From: Candidatus Binataceae bacterium
GTDB lineage: Bacteria; Desulfobacterota; Binatia; Binatales; Binataceae
DNA length: 35,249 nucleotides
Assembly: GCA_015478645.1 (NCBI GenBank)
Contig: JADMIL010000033.1
Span: 1-35,249 of the forward strand
Reading direction: 5' to 3'
This document shows positions 25,638 through 35,162 of this stretch, piece by piece (positions within the stretch are counted from its first letter, which is position 1; each line of letters begins with the position of its first letter). Made by a program: the position numbers and the translations under genes. Under the pieces are notes generated by a model. It was not told where the DNA came from, ran no database searches, and saw nothing but the letters and a program-made list of their open reading frames with translations.

Positions 25638-27125
25638 ATGCGTCGCGGCGCGCGGCAGATGACCCGCCTGCGCGCGGCCGCCGCGGGCCTTGCCCTCGCG
25701 CTGGCCGCGACGTTCAGCATCGCGATGCGCCCGGTGGCGCGCGCCGATGATCGGCAACTGGTCGATCCGGCGCCGCGGCCCAAAGCGATCGACTACGGCC
25801 GGCTCACCCAGGAAGCCACCGCGCTGCTCCAGACCTACATCCGCCTCGACACCACCAATCCGCCCGGCGACGAACTCGAGGCCGCCCGGATGCTCAAGCA
25901 GAAGTTCCTCGCCGACGGCATCCCGGCGACGGTCTGGGAGCCCGCGCCCGGCCGCGGCGTCGTGGCGGCGCGCCTGCACGGTAGCGGCCGCCATCAAAAG
26001 GCGATCGTCCTGCTGAGCCATATGGACGTGGTGCCGGCCAATCCCAAGGAATGGCAGGTGCCGCCCTTTGCCGCGCAAATCAAGGACGGCGATATCTGGG
26101 GACGCGGCGCGCTCGACGACAAAGGTCCCGGCGTCATCGAGTTGATGGCGATGCTCGCGATCAAGCGCGCCGGCATCCTGCTCGATCGCGACGTCGTCTT
26201 TATCGCCACCGGCGACGAGGAGGAGGGCGGCAAGCTCGGCGCGGGCTGGATGGTCGATCATCATGCCGACGTCTTCGCCGACGCCGGCGCGCTGCTTAAC
26301 GAAGGCGGCGGCATCGACACGCGGCCCAACGGCCGCCGCTACTTCGACATTTCGCTCAGTGAAAAGACCCCGCTATGGCTGCGCCTGACGGCCACCGGCG
26401 ACGCCGGCCACGCCGCCGTGCCGCCCGCCGCGACCGCCGTCACGCGGCTGATCCGCGCGCTCGGCCAGATCGCCGCCTACCAGCCGCCGATGCGCATCGT
26501 TGCGCCGGTGCGCGACTACTTCCGCGCGATCGGCGAACTCGACGGCGGCCCGCCGCAGTTCGCCAATCTGGCGGTTGCGCTGCGTGATCCGGACTTCGCC
26601 AAAAAATTCGTCGCCGTGCCGCGCCAGAATGCGCTGGTGCGCGATACCTTTACGCCGACCGTGCTGACCGGCAGCCCCAAGACCAACATTATCCCGGCCA
26701 GCGCCTCGGCGGAAATCGACGGACGGCTGCTGCCCGGCGAAGACCCGCAGGCGATCGTCGCGGGCCTGCGCAAGGTGATCGGCGATCCCGGCATCAAGGT
26801 CGACGTGACGCTCAACTTCCCGGCCGAATCCTCGCCGCGCAAGTCCGCGATGATGACCGCGCTCGGCCAGCTCGCTGACAGCGAACATTGCGCGCTGATC
26901 CCATCGATGATCGCGGGATTCACCGACAGTCACTATTTCCGTCAAAAAGGCATCGATTGCTACGGCTTCGTCCCGATCGAAGTGCCGGCCGCCGCGCTGC
27001 GCGGGGTGCATGGCATCAACGAGCGCATCCCGGTCAAGGAGCTCGGCGCGGGCATCCGGCGGATGGTCGCGCTGCTCGAAATTATCGGCCGGCGGCCGCC
27101 GCGCGCCGCCAGAGGCAAGCGATGA
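25638..27125 (+). CDS. M20-family metallopeptidase (exported)
   Basis: A 495-residue zinc peptidase. A probable signal peptide (LRAAAAGLALALAATFSIAM, mature start near ARADD) suggests a periplasmic enzyme. Metal ligands are in SHMDVVP (His128, with Asp130 as helper), GRGALDDKG (Asp160) and GDEEEGG (Glu194/195, catalytic base and ligand), as in M20 carboxypeptidase/aminoacylase relatives. The dimerisation domain lies between about 240 and 370. GGAG at the E2 end serves as its ribosome site. It starts 2 bp after E2 and overlaps the FIST gene by 4 bp. Its metabolic link to the dehydrogenase genes is unclear. Confidence 0.9.
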   Translation: MRRGARQMTRLRAAAAGLALALAATFSIAMRPVARADDRQLVDPAPRPKAIDYGRLTQEATALLQTYIRLDTTNPPGDELEAARMLKQKFLADGIPATVWEPAPGRGVVAARLHGSGRHQKAIVLLSHMDVVPANPKEWQVPPFAAQIKDGDIWGRGALDDKGPGVIELMAMLAIKRAGILLDRDVVFIATGDEEEGGKLGAGWMVDHHADVFADAGALLNEGGGIDTRPNGRRYFDISLSEKTPLWLRLTATGDAGHAAVPPAATAVTRLIRALGQIAAYQPPMRIVAPVRDYFRAIGELDGGPPQFANLAVALRDPDFAKKFVAVPRQNALVRDTFTPTVLTGSPKTNIIPASASAEIDGRLLPGEDPQAIVAGLRKVIGDPGIKVDVTLNFPAESSPRKSAMMTALGQLADSEHCALIPSMIAGFTDSHYFRQKGIDCYGFVPIEVPAAALRGVHGINERIPVKELGAGIRRMVALLEIIGRRPPRAARGKR

Positions 27126-28303
27126 TCCGTGCAGGCACCGGCTATTCGACCGCCACCAACCCGCACACCGCCGCCCTCGAGGCGACCGCCGCGGCGCTCG
27201 CCCAGGCGGGCCTGCGCGTCGCCGACGCCGCGCTCTGCTTCGCCGCCAGCGCGCACGCCGCCGCCTGGCCGCTGATCATGCGCAGCGTGGCCGCGGCGGC
27301 CGGCACCGGGCAGGTCGCCGGATGCGGTACGGTCGGCGCGATCGCCGGCGGCCGCGAATTCGAAAGCGGACCGTCGATCGCGGTCGCCGTGATCGGCGGC
27401 GGCACGATCACGCCCACCCGGCTGTTCGTCCCCCAGTTGCGCGGACGCGCGCGTGAGGCCGCCCTCGAAATCGCCGCGCACGTGCGCCCGCATCTCGGCC
27501 CGACCAATCTGCTCTGCCTCTTCCCCGACAGCTACAACCTCGAACCCGACGCCTTTCTCGCGACACTCGCGCGCGAATTGCCCGGCGTCACCATTGTCGG
27601 CGGCGGCGCCAGCGAAGACGGCTCCGCCGGCGAGACGTTTCAATTCTGCGGCGACGTGGTCAGCAGCAATGCGGTGGCGGGGATGCTGCTCGCAGGCGAT
27701 TTCGCGATCACGCTCGGCACCGCCAACGCCTGCGCGCCGCTCGGCGTGGCCCATCGCGTGACCGCCGTGCGCGACAACGTGATCATGGAACTCGACGGGC
27801 GCCCTGCGTGGGACGTGTTTGCCGAGGCCGCCGGGCCGCTCGCCGCCGATCTGCCGCGCGCGCTGGGCTTCGTCTTTCTCGCCGTGCCGCTCAAGGCCGG
27901 CGCCGATCGCATCGAGCGCGGCAACTTCTTCGTGCGCAATATCGTCGGCGCCAGCGCCGAGCAGGGCGCGATCGCCGTGGCTCATCGCGCGCAGGCCGGC
28001 GACATGGTCGGCTTTGTGCTGCGCGACGCCGAACGCTCGCGCACGGAGCTCAAGGCGATGCTCGCGGAGGTCGTGGCGCGGCGCGCGGCGCCGGCCGCGC
28101 TCGGACTCTACTTCGATTGTGTCTCGCGCGGCTCAGGACTCTACAATATGGCGGATCATGATTCCGCCTATATCGGCCAGTATCTTGGCCAGACGCCGAT
28201 CGCCGGCTTCTTCACCGGCTTCGAGATCGGCCCGCTGGGCGACCGCCCGGGCCTGCTCCAGTATTGCGGCGTCCTCGCGCTCATCTCCGACAAGCCCGGC
28301 TGA
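27122..28303 (+). CDS. FIST domain-containing protein
   Basis: A 393-residue stand-alone FIST protein. The N-terminal FIST domain (about 1-200) has GTGYSTATNPHTAALEA, GCGTVGAIAGGREFESG and VGGGASEDGSAGETFQF. The FIST_C part ends FDCVSRGSGLYNMADHDSAYIGQYLGQTPIAGFFTGFEIGPL, the most conserved region of the family. FIST domains are sensory modules usually fused to kinases, GGDEF or chemoreceptors and proposed to bind small amino-acid-like ligands; a free FIST next to a peptidase gene would fit ligand sensing of peptide products. No signalling partner is present here. The start at 27122 overlaps the peptidase stop (ATGA). Confidence 0.9.
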   Translation: MIRAGTGYSTATNPHTAALEATAAALAQAGLRVADAALCFAASAHAAAWPLIMRSVAAAAGTGQVAGCGTVGAIAGGREFESGPSIAVAVIGGGTITPTRLFVPQLRGRAREAALEIAAHVRPHLGPTNLLCLFPDSYNLEPDAFLATLARELPGVTIVGGGASEDGSAGETFQFCGDVVSSNAVAGMLLAGDFAITLGTANACAPLGVAHRVTAVRDNVIMELDGRPAWDVFAEAAGPLAADLPRALGFVFLAVPLKAGADRIERGNFFVRNIVGASAEQGAIAVAHRAQAGDMVGFVLRDAERSRTELKAMLAEVVARRAAPAALGLYFDCVSRGSGLYNMADHDSAYIGQYLGQTPIAGFFTGFEIGPLGDRPGLLQYCGVLALISDKPG

Positions 28304-28344
28304 ACTCCGATCGCGGCGCCGGCCGCGCGCGCCGCCGGCTTCGT

Positions 28345-29139
28345 TCAGAGCTTGCGGCAGACCAGTGCGGCGATGCGCTGGATAAAGCGCAGCCCGGCGG
28401 CGTCGCTAAACGGGCGCATCCCGCTCAAGTCGCGGCGCAGATCGTCGTCGAGCAGGCGGCGGACTTCGGCGGCCTTGGCGGCCGGGGTCTGTGCGCTGGC
28501 CAGCCATGCGGCCGTGTTGACCGTCAGGCGGTCCGAATGGATCCGCTCGAGCTCGAGCCCGGCTTCGGCCGTCATCGCGACCAGTTCGCTCAGCGCCAGC
28601 GCCCGCGTATGCGATCCGTCGCGCAGCCGCTCGACCTGATTGTAGTACGCCGCGCGCGCCGGATTCTCGCTGGCGAACAGATCCTCGATCGCGACCGTGC
28701 CGCCGACCCGGCAGACCCGGCGCATCTGGGCCAGAATCGCCGCGGGATGCTCGAAGTGATGGAACGCGAAGCGGCAGACCGCGATATCGAACGCGCCGTC
28801 GGCGAACGGCAGATGGCTCGCCTCGCCGACCTGGAAGCGCACGTTGGCGAGTCCGCGCTCGCGGCTGGTGCGCTCGGCAATCGCGATCGGCGCGGGCGTC
28901 AGGTCGATGCCGACCACCTCGCGGCAACGCGCCGCCAATGCCATTGCGACGTAGCCCGGCCCGGTGGCGATTTCGATCGCCCGATCCGCCGGCTGCGGAT
29001 CGATCGCGCCGACCAGCCGGGCGATGCGATCGGCGTCGGTGATCACGGGGGCCGCGGCATAGGCGCCGGCCTGGCGCGTGAACTCCTCGCGCACGACCGC
29101 CTGATGGGCCTGGGTTTCGCTCTCGGTGGTTGGCGCCAT
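28345..29139 (-). CDS. Class I SAM-dependent methyltransferase (UbiE/Methyltransf_11 type)
   Basis: A 264-residue methyltransferase. Motif I AIEIATGPGYVAMALA binds SAM, followed by VVGIDLTPAPIAIAE, the post-I LPFADGAFDIAVCRFAFHHF and VCRVGGTVAIEDLF. The motif I Gly pattern is TGPGY instead of GTGTG, acceptable for this branch. The start at 29139 has GAGG eight bases before it. The family methylates small molecules such as quinone precursors, arsenite or secondary metabolites; no substrate clue is nearby. It converges on the FIST gene and is divergent from the acyl-CoA dehydrogenase. Confidence 0.88.
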   Translation of the reverse strand: MAPTTESETQAHQAVVREEFTRQAGAYAAAPVITDADRIARLVGAIDPQPADRAIEIATGPGYVAMALAARCREVVGIDLTPAPIAIAERTSRERGLANVRFQVGEASHLPFADGAFDIAVCRFAFHHFEHPAAILAQMRRVCRVGGTVAIEDLFASENPARAAYYNQVERLRDGSHTRALALSELVAMTAEAGLELERIHSDRLTVNTAAWLASAQTPAAKAAEVRRLLDDDLRRDLSGMRPFSDAAGLRFIQRIAALVCRKL

Positions 29140-29302
29140 GGGATTAACCTCGTCGGTCGCGCACGCCGGCCGCGCGATCCGTGCTTGCAGGTCCGCAATC
29201 GATAATGGTAGGCCAGAACAGACGAAATCAAGCATAATCCCGGTCGCACGCATGATCGATTCCGTCGATCACCCGGCGTGGCGGGCGACGAAGGAGAGCA
29301 AG

Positions 29303-30433
29303 TTGGACTTCGGCTTTTCAGAAGAACAAGAGATGTTGCGGGACGCGGCCAAGCGCTTCCTCACCGACAACTGTTCGACCAAGTTTGTGCGCCAGATGAT
29401 GGCCCATGAGAGCGCTCACGACGCCGCCTTCTGGGGCAAGCTGGTGGGCCTCGGATGGCCGGGGCTGATGATCCCCGAAACCTACGGCGGCCAGGGCGGT
29501 ACGTTTCTCGATTTGACGGTAATCGCCGAGGAAGCCGGCAAGGCGCTGATCCCCGGGCCGTTCTTTGCCACCACAATGCTCGGTGCGCCGCTGCTGCTCG
29601 AGGGCGGTTCGGAGGCGCAGAAGAAAGATCTGCTGGCCAAAATGGCGGCCGGCAAGATGATCGCGACGGTCGCGATAGCCGAGGCGGCAGGCCGCTTCGA
29701 CGCGGGCGGCGTCGAGCTCAAAGCGGTGAAAAAGGGCTCCGGCTATACCCTCACCGGCGAGAAATTCTTCGTCCCCGACGCACACGTGGCCGACGTGATT
29801 TTTGTCGTCGCGCGCACCGGCGCGGGCACCGGTGAAGAGGGCCTCACGATCCTCTGCATCCCGGCCGGCGAAAAGGGCGTGACGGTCACCCAGCTCAAGA
29901 CCGTCGATATGACGCGCCGGATGTGCCACGTGAAGTTCGACGACGTCGCCGCCGCCGAAGTGATCGGCAAGGAGGGCGCCGGCGGGCCGATCCTGCGCCG
30001 CACGCTCGAGGCCGGCGCCGCGGCGCTCTCGGCCGAACTGGTCGGCACCGCGCAAAAGGCGCTCGATATCGCCGTCGAGTACGCCAAGACGCGGGTGCAG
30101 TTCGGCAAGCCGATCGGCTCGTTTCAGGCGGTCAAGCACAAATGCGTCGATATGATGGTCGCGGTGGAAAACGCCCGCTCGCTGACCTACTACGCCTGCT
30201 GGACGGTTGACGAACGCGTCGCCGAGTCGGTCAGCGCGGTGCCGATGGCGAAAGCTTACGCCTCGGACATGGGCAAGAACGTCACCTCGGAGGCGATCCA
30301 GGTCCACGGCGGCATCGGCTTCACCTGGGAGCACGATATGCATCTGTACCATCGCCGGGCGCTGGCCGGCGAGGCCAACCTGGGCAATGCGCCGATTCAT
30401 CGCGAGGTGGTCGCCCGCACGCTGCTCGGCTAG
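29303..30433 (+). CDS. Acyl-CoA dehydrogenase (FadE-like)
   Basis: A 376-residue flavoenzyme. An N-terminal helical domain (MDFGFSEEQEMLRDAAKRF) is followed by the beta domain with TVAIAEAAGRFD and LTGEKFFVPDAHVAD. The C-terminal helices contain TRVQFGKPIGSFQAVKH and QVHGGIGFTWEHDMHLYHRR. The Glu catalytic base of classical enzymes is not at the expected place and W-E-H-D stands there, as in FadE subfamilies that act on branched or steroid-side-chain CoA esters. The start is a TTG at 29303 because AAGGAGA lies six bases upstream; no in-frame ATG is nearby. A rho-independent terminator follows at 30467. Confidence 0.9.
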   Translation: MDFGFSEEQEMLRDAAKRFLTDNCSTKFVRQMMAHESAHDAAFWGKLVGLGWPGLMIPETYGGQGGTFLDLTVIAEEAGKALIPGPFFATTMLGAPLLLEGGSEAQKKDLLAKMAAGKMIATVAIAEAAGRFDAGGVELKAVKKGSGYTLTGEKFFVPDAHVADVIFVVARTGAGTGEEGLTILCIPAGEKGVTVTQLKTVDMTRRMCHVKFDDVAAAEVIGKEGAGGPILRRTLEAGAAALSAELVGTAQKALDIAVEYAKTRVQFGKPIGSFQAVKHKCVDMMVAVENARSLTYYACWTVDERVAESVSAVPMAKAYASDMGKNVTSEAIQVHGGIGFTWEHDMHLYHRRALAGEANLGNAPIHREVVARTLLG

Positions 30434-30466
30434 GGCTGATTTTTCTACATCGTGTAATCAAGCAGA

Positions 30467-30501
30467 CGCCGTGGATCCGCTGATCCACGGCGCCTTTCTT
30501 T
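30467..30501 (+). terminator. Rho-independent terminator
   Basis: An 11-bp perfect stem, CGCCGTGGATC and GATCCACGGCG around a CGCT loop (30467-30492), followed by CCTTTCTTTG. It lies 33 bp after the acyl-CoA dehydrogenase stop codon. The T-tract is interrupted but the stem is the strongest in the window. Confidence 0.75.
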
Positions 30502-30576
30502 GACTGCCCAACGAAGCGCTCTCGTGATACGCGATTCGGTGCTGCATATACCGAGCAACGCGAGCGCGGTTCTAAA

Positions 30577-31341
30577 TCAAGTGGCCATGTAGCCGCCGTC
30601 GACCGGCATCGGCAGTCCATGCACATAGGAGGCGCGATCGGAACATAGCCAGGCGACCGCTTCGCCGATTTCCGACGGCTCGCCGAGTCGCTTGAGCGGT
30701 TCGGCGCGCGCCATTTTTTCTTCGCTGCCCGGCCGCGAGTTGAGCAGTTTGCCAAGCATCGGGGTACGGATCGGACCGGGGCAGACCGCGTTGACGCGGA
30801 TATTGTGGCGTCCGTATTCGAGCGCAGCCGCCTTGGTCAGCCCCGCGACGCCGTGTTTGGCGGCGACGTAGGCGGGCATCCCGGCGACCCCGATCAGGCC
30901 GGCATCGGACGAGGTGTTGACGATCGCGCCGCCCTGTTTCTGCGCGAGCATCTGGGCGACCTCGGCCTTCATGCAGAGCCATACGCCGGTCAGGTTGATC
31001 GCGAGCACGCGGTTCCAGTTTTCTTCGGTGCATTCATGGATACGACCGGCCTTCCCATCGATACCGGCGTTGTTGAAGGCGCAATCGAGCCGGCCGAAAC
31101 TGGCGACCGCCTGGGCCACCATCGCCGCGGTCTCGGCCGCCTTGGCGACGTCGACTTTGAAGAAGATCGCCTCGGCGCCGGCGTCCCGGACCATTTTGAG
31201 AGTTTCGTTGCCGCCTTCGACCTGCATGTCGGCGAGGAGCAGTTTGGCGCCTTCGCGGGCGAAGATTTGTGACGTGGCCCGACCGATTCCCGAAGCTGCG
31301 CCAGTGATAATCGCCACTTTGCCGTCCAATATTCCGGCCAT
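30577..31341 (-). CDS. Classical SDR (NAD-preferring glucose/3-hydroxyacyl-type)
   Basis: A 254-residue short-chain dehydrogenase with all motifs intact: TGAASGIG at 13-20, NNAG at 90-93, a catalytic Ser near 144-145, and Y158 and K162 in YVAAKHGV. Asp38 after strand 2 (LLLADMQ) points to NAD. AAAGGAG eight bases upstream of the ATG supports the start. The end PMPVDGGYMAT is typical. Its substrate is unknown. It converges with the acyl-CoA dehydrogenase across the terminator and is transcribed alone. Confidence 0.92.
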   Translation of the reverse strand: MAGILDGKVAIITGAASGIGRATSQIFAREGAKLLLADMQVEGGNETLKMVRDAGAEAIFFKVDVAKAAETAAMVAQAVASFGRLDCAFNNAGIDGKAGRIHECTEENWNRVLAINLTGVWLCMKAEVAQMLAQKQGGAIVNTSSDAGLIGVAGMPAYVAAKHGVAGLTKAAALEYGRHNIRVNAVCPGPIRTPMLGKLLNSRPGSEEKMARAEPLKRLGEPSEIGEAVAWLCSDRASYVHGLPMPVDGGYMAT

Positions 31342-31744
31342 AAAATGAACTCCTTTGCCTGGATAAGGTGTGGGATTTGCCGACGCCGATAAGAGGGCGC
31401 CACGCGCGAACCGATAAGGCGTTCGGCGCGGGATGCCGATCCCGTCACCTACATAGGCGATTCGCGGCGCTCACGACAAGCCGCGCGAGCATTCTGAATA
31501 AGCGGAGAATTTCAGCATAGAGTCCGCGACGCGGTTTGACCACGGGCGGATCGCGAATTGTGGACACCGACGAAAGCATGCCGCGCGATGGCCGCGTGGC
31601 ATCGAACGGTCACGCCAATCTGCGCGCGATCGCGAACCGACGCGGCGCCCGCGCGTCGGCACGGGAATGCGCCGCTGCTTTGAAGAGACCCCCTCTTCGA
31701 TACCGGGCGCACCCGCGCGGCCTCCGCAAAGCTGGATTAAATGA
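31342..31744. other. Intergenic region without recognised genes
   Basis: About 400 bp. Short frames on both strands (for example 31536-31928 and 31512-31712) lack ribosome sites and run antisense to each other. A small hairpin CGGGAT-GCCG-ATCCCG lies near 31430, without a T-tract. Nothing else is supported. Confidence 0.5.
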
Positions 31745-32053
31745 TCAAGCGAGACCCAGAAACTTCATTACCGAAAGAAAATCAGTGCGCGTTGCCGCGG
31801 CGGCGTCGAACACCTGCCGCCACATCTCGTCGGCGCTGGCGACGATCGGCTCACCCTTGGCCGAGGCGAAGAACAAGGGATCGTCGGGCCCGGGGTCGCG
31901 GCCGAACTTTTCGTGGAACAATCGATAGCGCAAGCGCGCGATCTTGAGCACGGCCGCCCCGATATCGCTCGAGCGCCGCGCGCCGCGCCGCGATCGCTTG
32001 CCCATTACGTGCGCCGATCCTCGCCTCTGAATTTGCGCCTGTCGCATGATCAT
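31745..32053 (-). CDS. Small basic protein of unknown function
   Basis: About 102 residues from the ATG at 32053 (two further ATG codons, at 32047 and at MGKRSRRG, are possible). A basic N-terminal half (GKRSRRGARRSSD) is followed by a helical region IGAAVLKIARLRYRLFHEKFGRDPGPDDPLFF and a final helix EMWRQVFDAAAATRTDFLSVMKFLGLA. GCGGGG(GG) just upstream could serve as ribosome site. The pattern of a long charged helix and PDDPLFF looks like a genuine protein rather than a shadow. It could bind nucleic acid, but no family is recognised. Confidence 0.55.
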   Translation of the reverse strand: MIMRQAQIQRRGSAHVMGKRSRRGARRSSDIGAAVLKIARLRYRLFHEKFGRDPGPDDPLFFASAKGEPIVASADEMWRQVFDAAAATRTDFLSVMKFLGLA

Positions 32054-32248
32054 GAACCCCCCGCTCGATCCGGTCGGAGGATAGTTAAAGCAATCCTGGT
32101 GCCATCTACAGAACGCGCCAGGGATTGTTACCAATCCCCTGATTATGCTCGATTATTTGTAGAACAGGTTTACGACGAGCGGGCGACAAAGACCGGTGGT
32201 GCAAATCAAAATTGGCAGGGGGTGCCAAGAAATTGCGGCAGCCTCCGC

Positions 32249-32360
32249 CTAGGGAATCTCTGCACAAGTTAGGTTGTCATTCTGAACGCAGCGAAGAATC
32301 CCGGATCCGGGACCCATGCGCTGCGCTCAGGGCGACCGCAGAGCCTGGTGCAGAGGTTCC

Positions 32361-32364
<4 letters not shown>
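32249..32364. repeat. Palindromic element, best-preserved copy (MITE-like)
   Basis: 116 bp. Terminal inverted repeats CTAGGGAATCTCTGCAC (32249-32265) and GTGCAGAGGTTCCCTAG (32348-32364) differ at one position. Inner arms TTGTCATTCTGAACGCAGCG and CGCTGCGCTCAGGGCGAC flank a central CCCGGATCCGGG. No transposase is encoded. The right terminal repeat contains the stop codon of the sigma-54 regulator gene. It occupies part of the 32054-32360 gap. Confidence 0.93.
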
Positions 32365-33944
<1,580 letters not shown>

Positions 33945-34323
33945 GCCGAACGTCAGTATTAGCCACTCGTGCGCTCGGCAACAAGCGTGGCGTACTCATT
34001 GATGCGCGACGTGCTGATAACGAATCGATGCTGGCCGGTTGAATCCCGTGTGGGGCTTCGTCGCTCACGCCATTAGCGCGCTCTCCCGATCTTGTCCGCT
34101 TTGCAACTCCGCCGTCGGACGACGCAATCGGCGGCTCTCGAAGCGGCGTCGGCGCTCACGTCCCGGACCATCCACTGAGCCCATGTCGTCTACGCCCATG
34201 ATCGTCCGTCACGCAGAACCGCTTCGCTGCGCTATCCCGCCCGCGGCGCGCATCGCGCCCCCCCGGCGGTTTCGGCTACCTGGCGCTCCGCGCTCGCAGC
34301 CCCAACGGATTTGCCGCGCGCGG
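33945..34323. other. Intergenic region without recognised genes
   Basis: About 380 bp between two convergent-to-tandem minus-strand genes. A plus-strand frame (34039-34518) is antisense to the HTH gene and has no ribosome site. No repeats, hairpins with T-tracts or RNA genes were recognised. Confidence 0.5.
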
Positions 34324-34581
34324 TCAGCCGCTGCGTTTGCGCCGATCGCCGACCTCGACCGAGGCCTGCTCTTCACCCGAACGCCAGCGATCGATCATAT
34401 CGATACTGAAGCGCCATTCACTGCCGACCCGGAAGCCGGGCAGTTGCCGCGCCCTCAGCAGTCGATAGACTGTCGTCGGATGCACGCGCAGGTACTCAGA
34501 CAGCTCGCGAACCGTTAGAACCTTGGGCGGCGTTGCGGAACCGCCGAGTTTGTTTGACCGTGTCTCATCCACAACATCCAC
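34324..34581 (-). CDS. Excisionase/BldC-type helix-turn-helix protein, copy 2
   Basis: About 85 residues. KVLTVRELSEYLRVHPTTVYRLLRARQLPGFRVGSEWRF is the same HTH_17 domain as at 11002, with the identical core LTV-ELS-YLRVH--T-YRLL and wing GF-(K/R)-(I/V)-GS-WRF. A longer polar N-terminus and a basic RRKRSG tail differ. The start is uncertain: GTG at 34581 or 34572 is preferred because a longer frame (TTG at 34644) would begin inside a promoter-like -35. It stands alone on the minus strand near the tRNA gene. Likely a small transcription regulator. Confidence 0.82.
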   Translation of the reverse strand: MDVVDETRSNKLGGSATPPKVLTVRELSEYLRVHPTTVYRLLRARQLPGFRVGSEWRFSIDMIDRWRSGEEQASVEVGDRRKRSG

Positions 34582-34615
34582 TCTAAGCAAGTTTTGCGGC
34601 AGGAAACCAGCCCCG

Positions 34616-34644
34616 TGATACTCTTGGATAGCGATAATTGTCAA
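34616..34644 (-). promoter_or_regulatory. Putative promoter of HTH copy 2
   Basis: Minus strand: a perfect TTGACA (34644-34639), 17 bp, then GTATCA (34621-34616), or TATCAC with an 18-bp spacer. It lies about 35 bp before the GTG at 34581. The overlapping word TAGCGATA also occurs near HTH copy 1. Confidence 0.4.
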
Positions 34645-34910
34645 AAATGGCGAAATTCATCGATCTGCTATGATTCTCACAGGGCTCTTTGTCGCATCCG
34701 CGCGATCGCCGGGTCCGATCCCGACTGTCGCGCGATCGCCCAACGACCTCCCCAGCCCGTCCTGAAGCGATCGCGCCGGTCTGCCGGCGCAGGCTCGCGA
34801 CAGATGGCGGTCGAACCACGCGATTGCCGCCGGTCACCGACTCATGCGGCGTCCGGCCTGGCGCGATTCTGAATAACGAACGATTTCGTGGATGCGCGAA
34901 AATGATTACG

Positions 34911-34987
34911 TGGTTGCGGGGAGAGGATTTGAACCTCTGACCTCCGGGTTATGAGCCCGGCGAGCTACCAGACTGCTCCACCCCGCC
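34911..34987 (-). tRNA. Initiator tRNA-Met (CAT)
   Basis: 77 nt with an encoded CCA. The anticodon loop CTCATAA sits on a stem with three G:C pairs (GGG and CCC), the mark of initiator tRNA in bacteria. The T arm contains GTTCAAATC and the D arm AGCAGTCTGGTAGCTC. The acceptor stem is GCGGGG paired with CCCCGC at positions 2-7. The first base appears to be G opposite A72, so position 1-72 is unpaired as required of initiators, although the usual pair is C1-A72. Upstream neighbours are intergenic. Confidence 0.95.
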
Positions 34988-35162
34988 GGCGCATACTACC
35001 GGCCCGCTCCGCGGCAGGTCAACACGGCCGGCGCAATCCGCTCGTGCGCGACGCTCTTGCGATGCGCTGACGCACGTGCAATGGACGATTTAATCGCGGC
35101 CATGCGACGTCTGCGGATCGAATCGCGCGCGGCGCGCGCGCCCTCCAGTCAATGCGCCGCCG

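Noticed and set aside
32221..32248. Sigma-54 promoter TTGGCAC...TGCC on the minus strand
   Set aside because: The spacing between GG and GC is 8 bases instead of 10.
34039..34518. Plus-strand frame of 159 codons near the second HTH gene
   Set aside because: Antisense to the HTH gene, Arg/Pro-rich and without a ribosome site.
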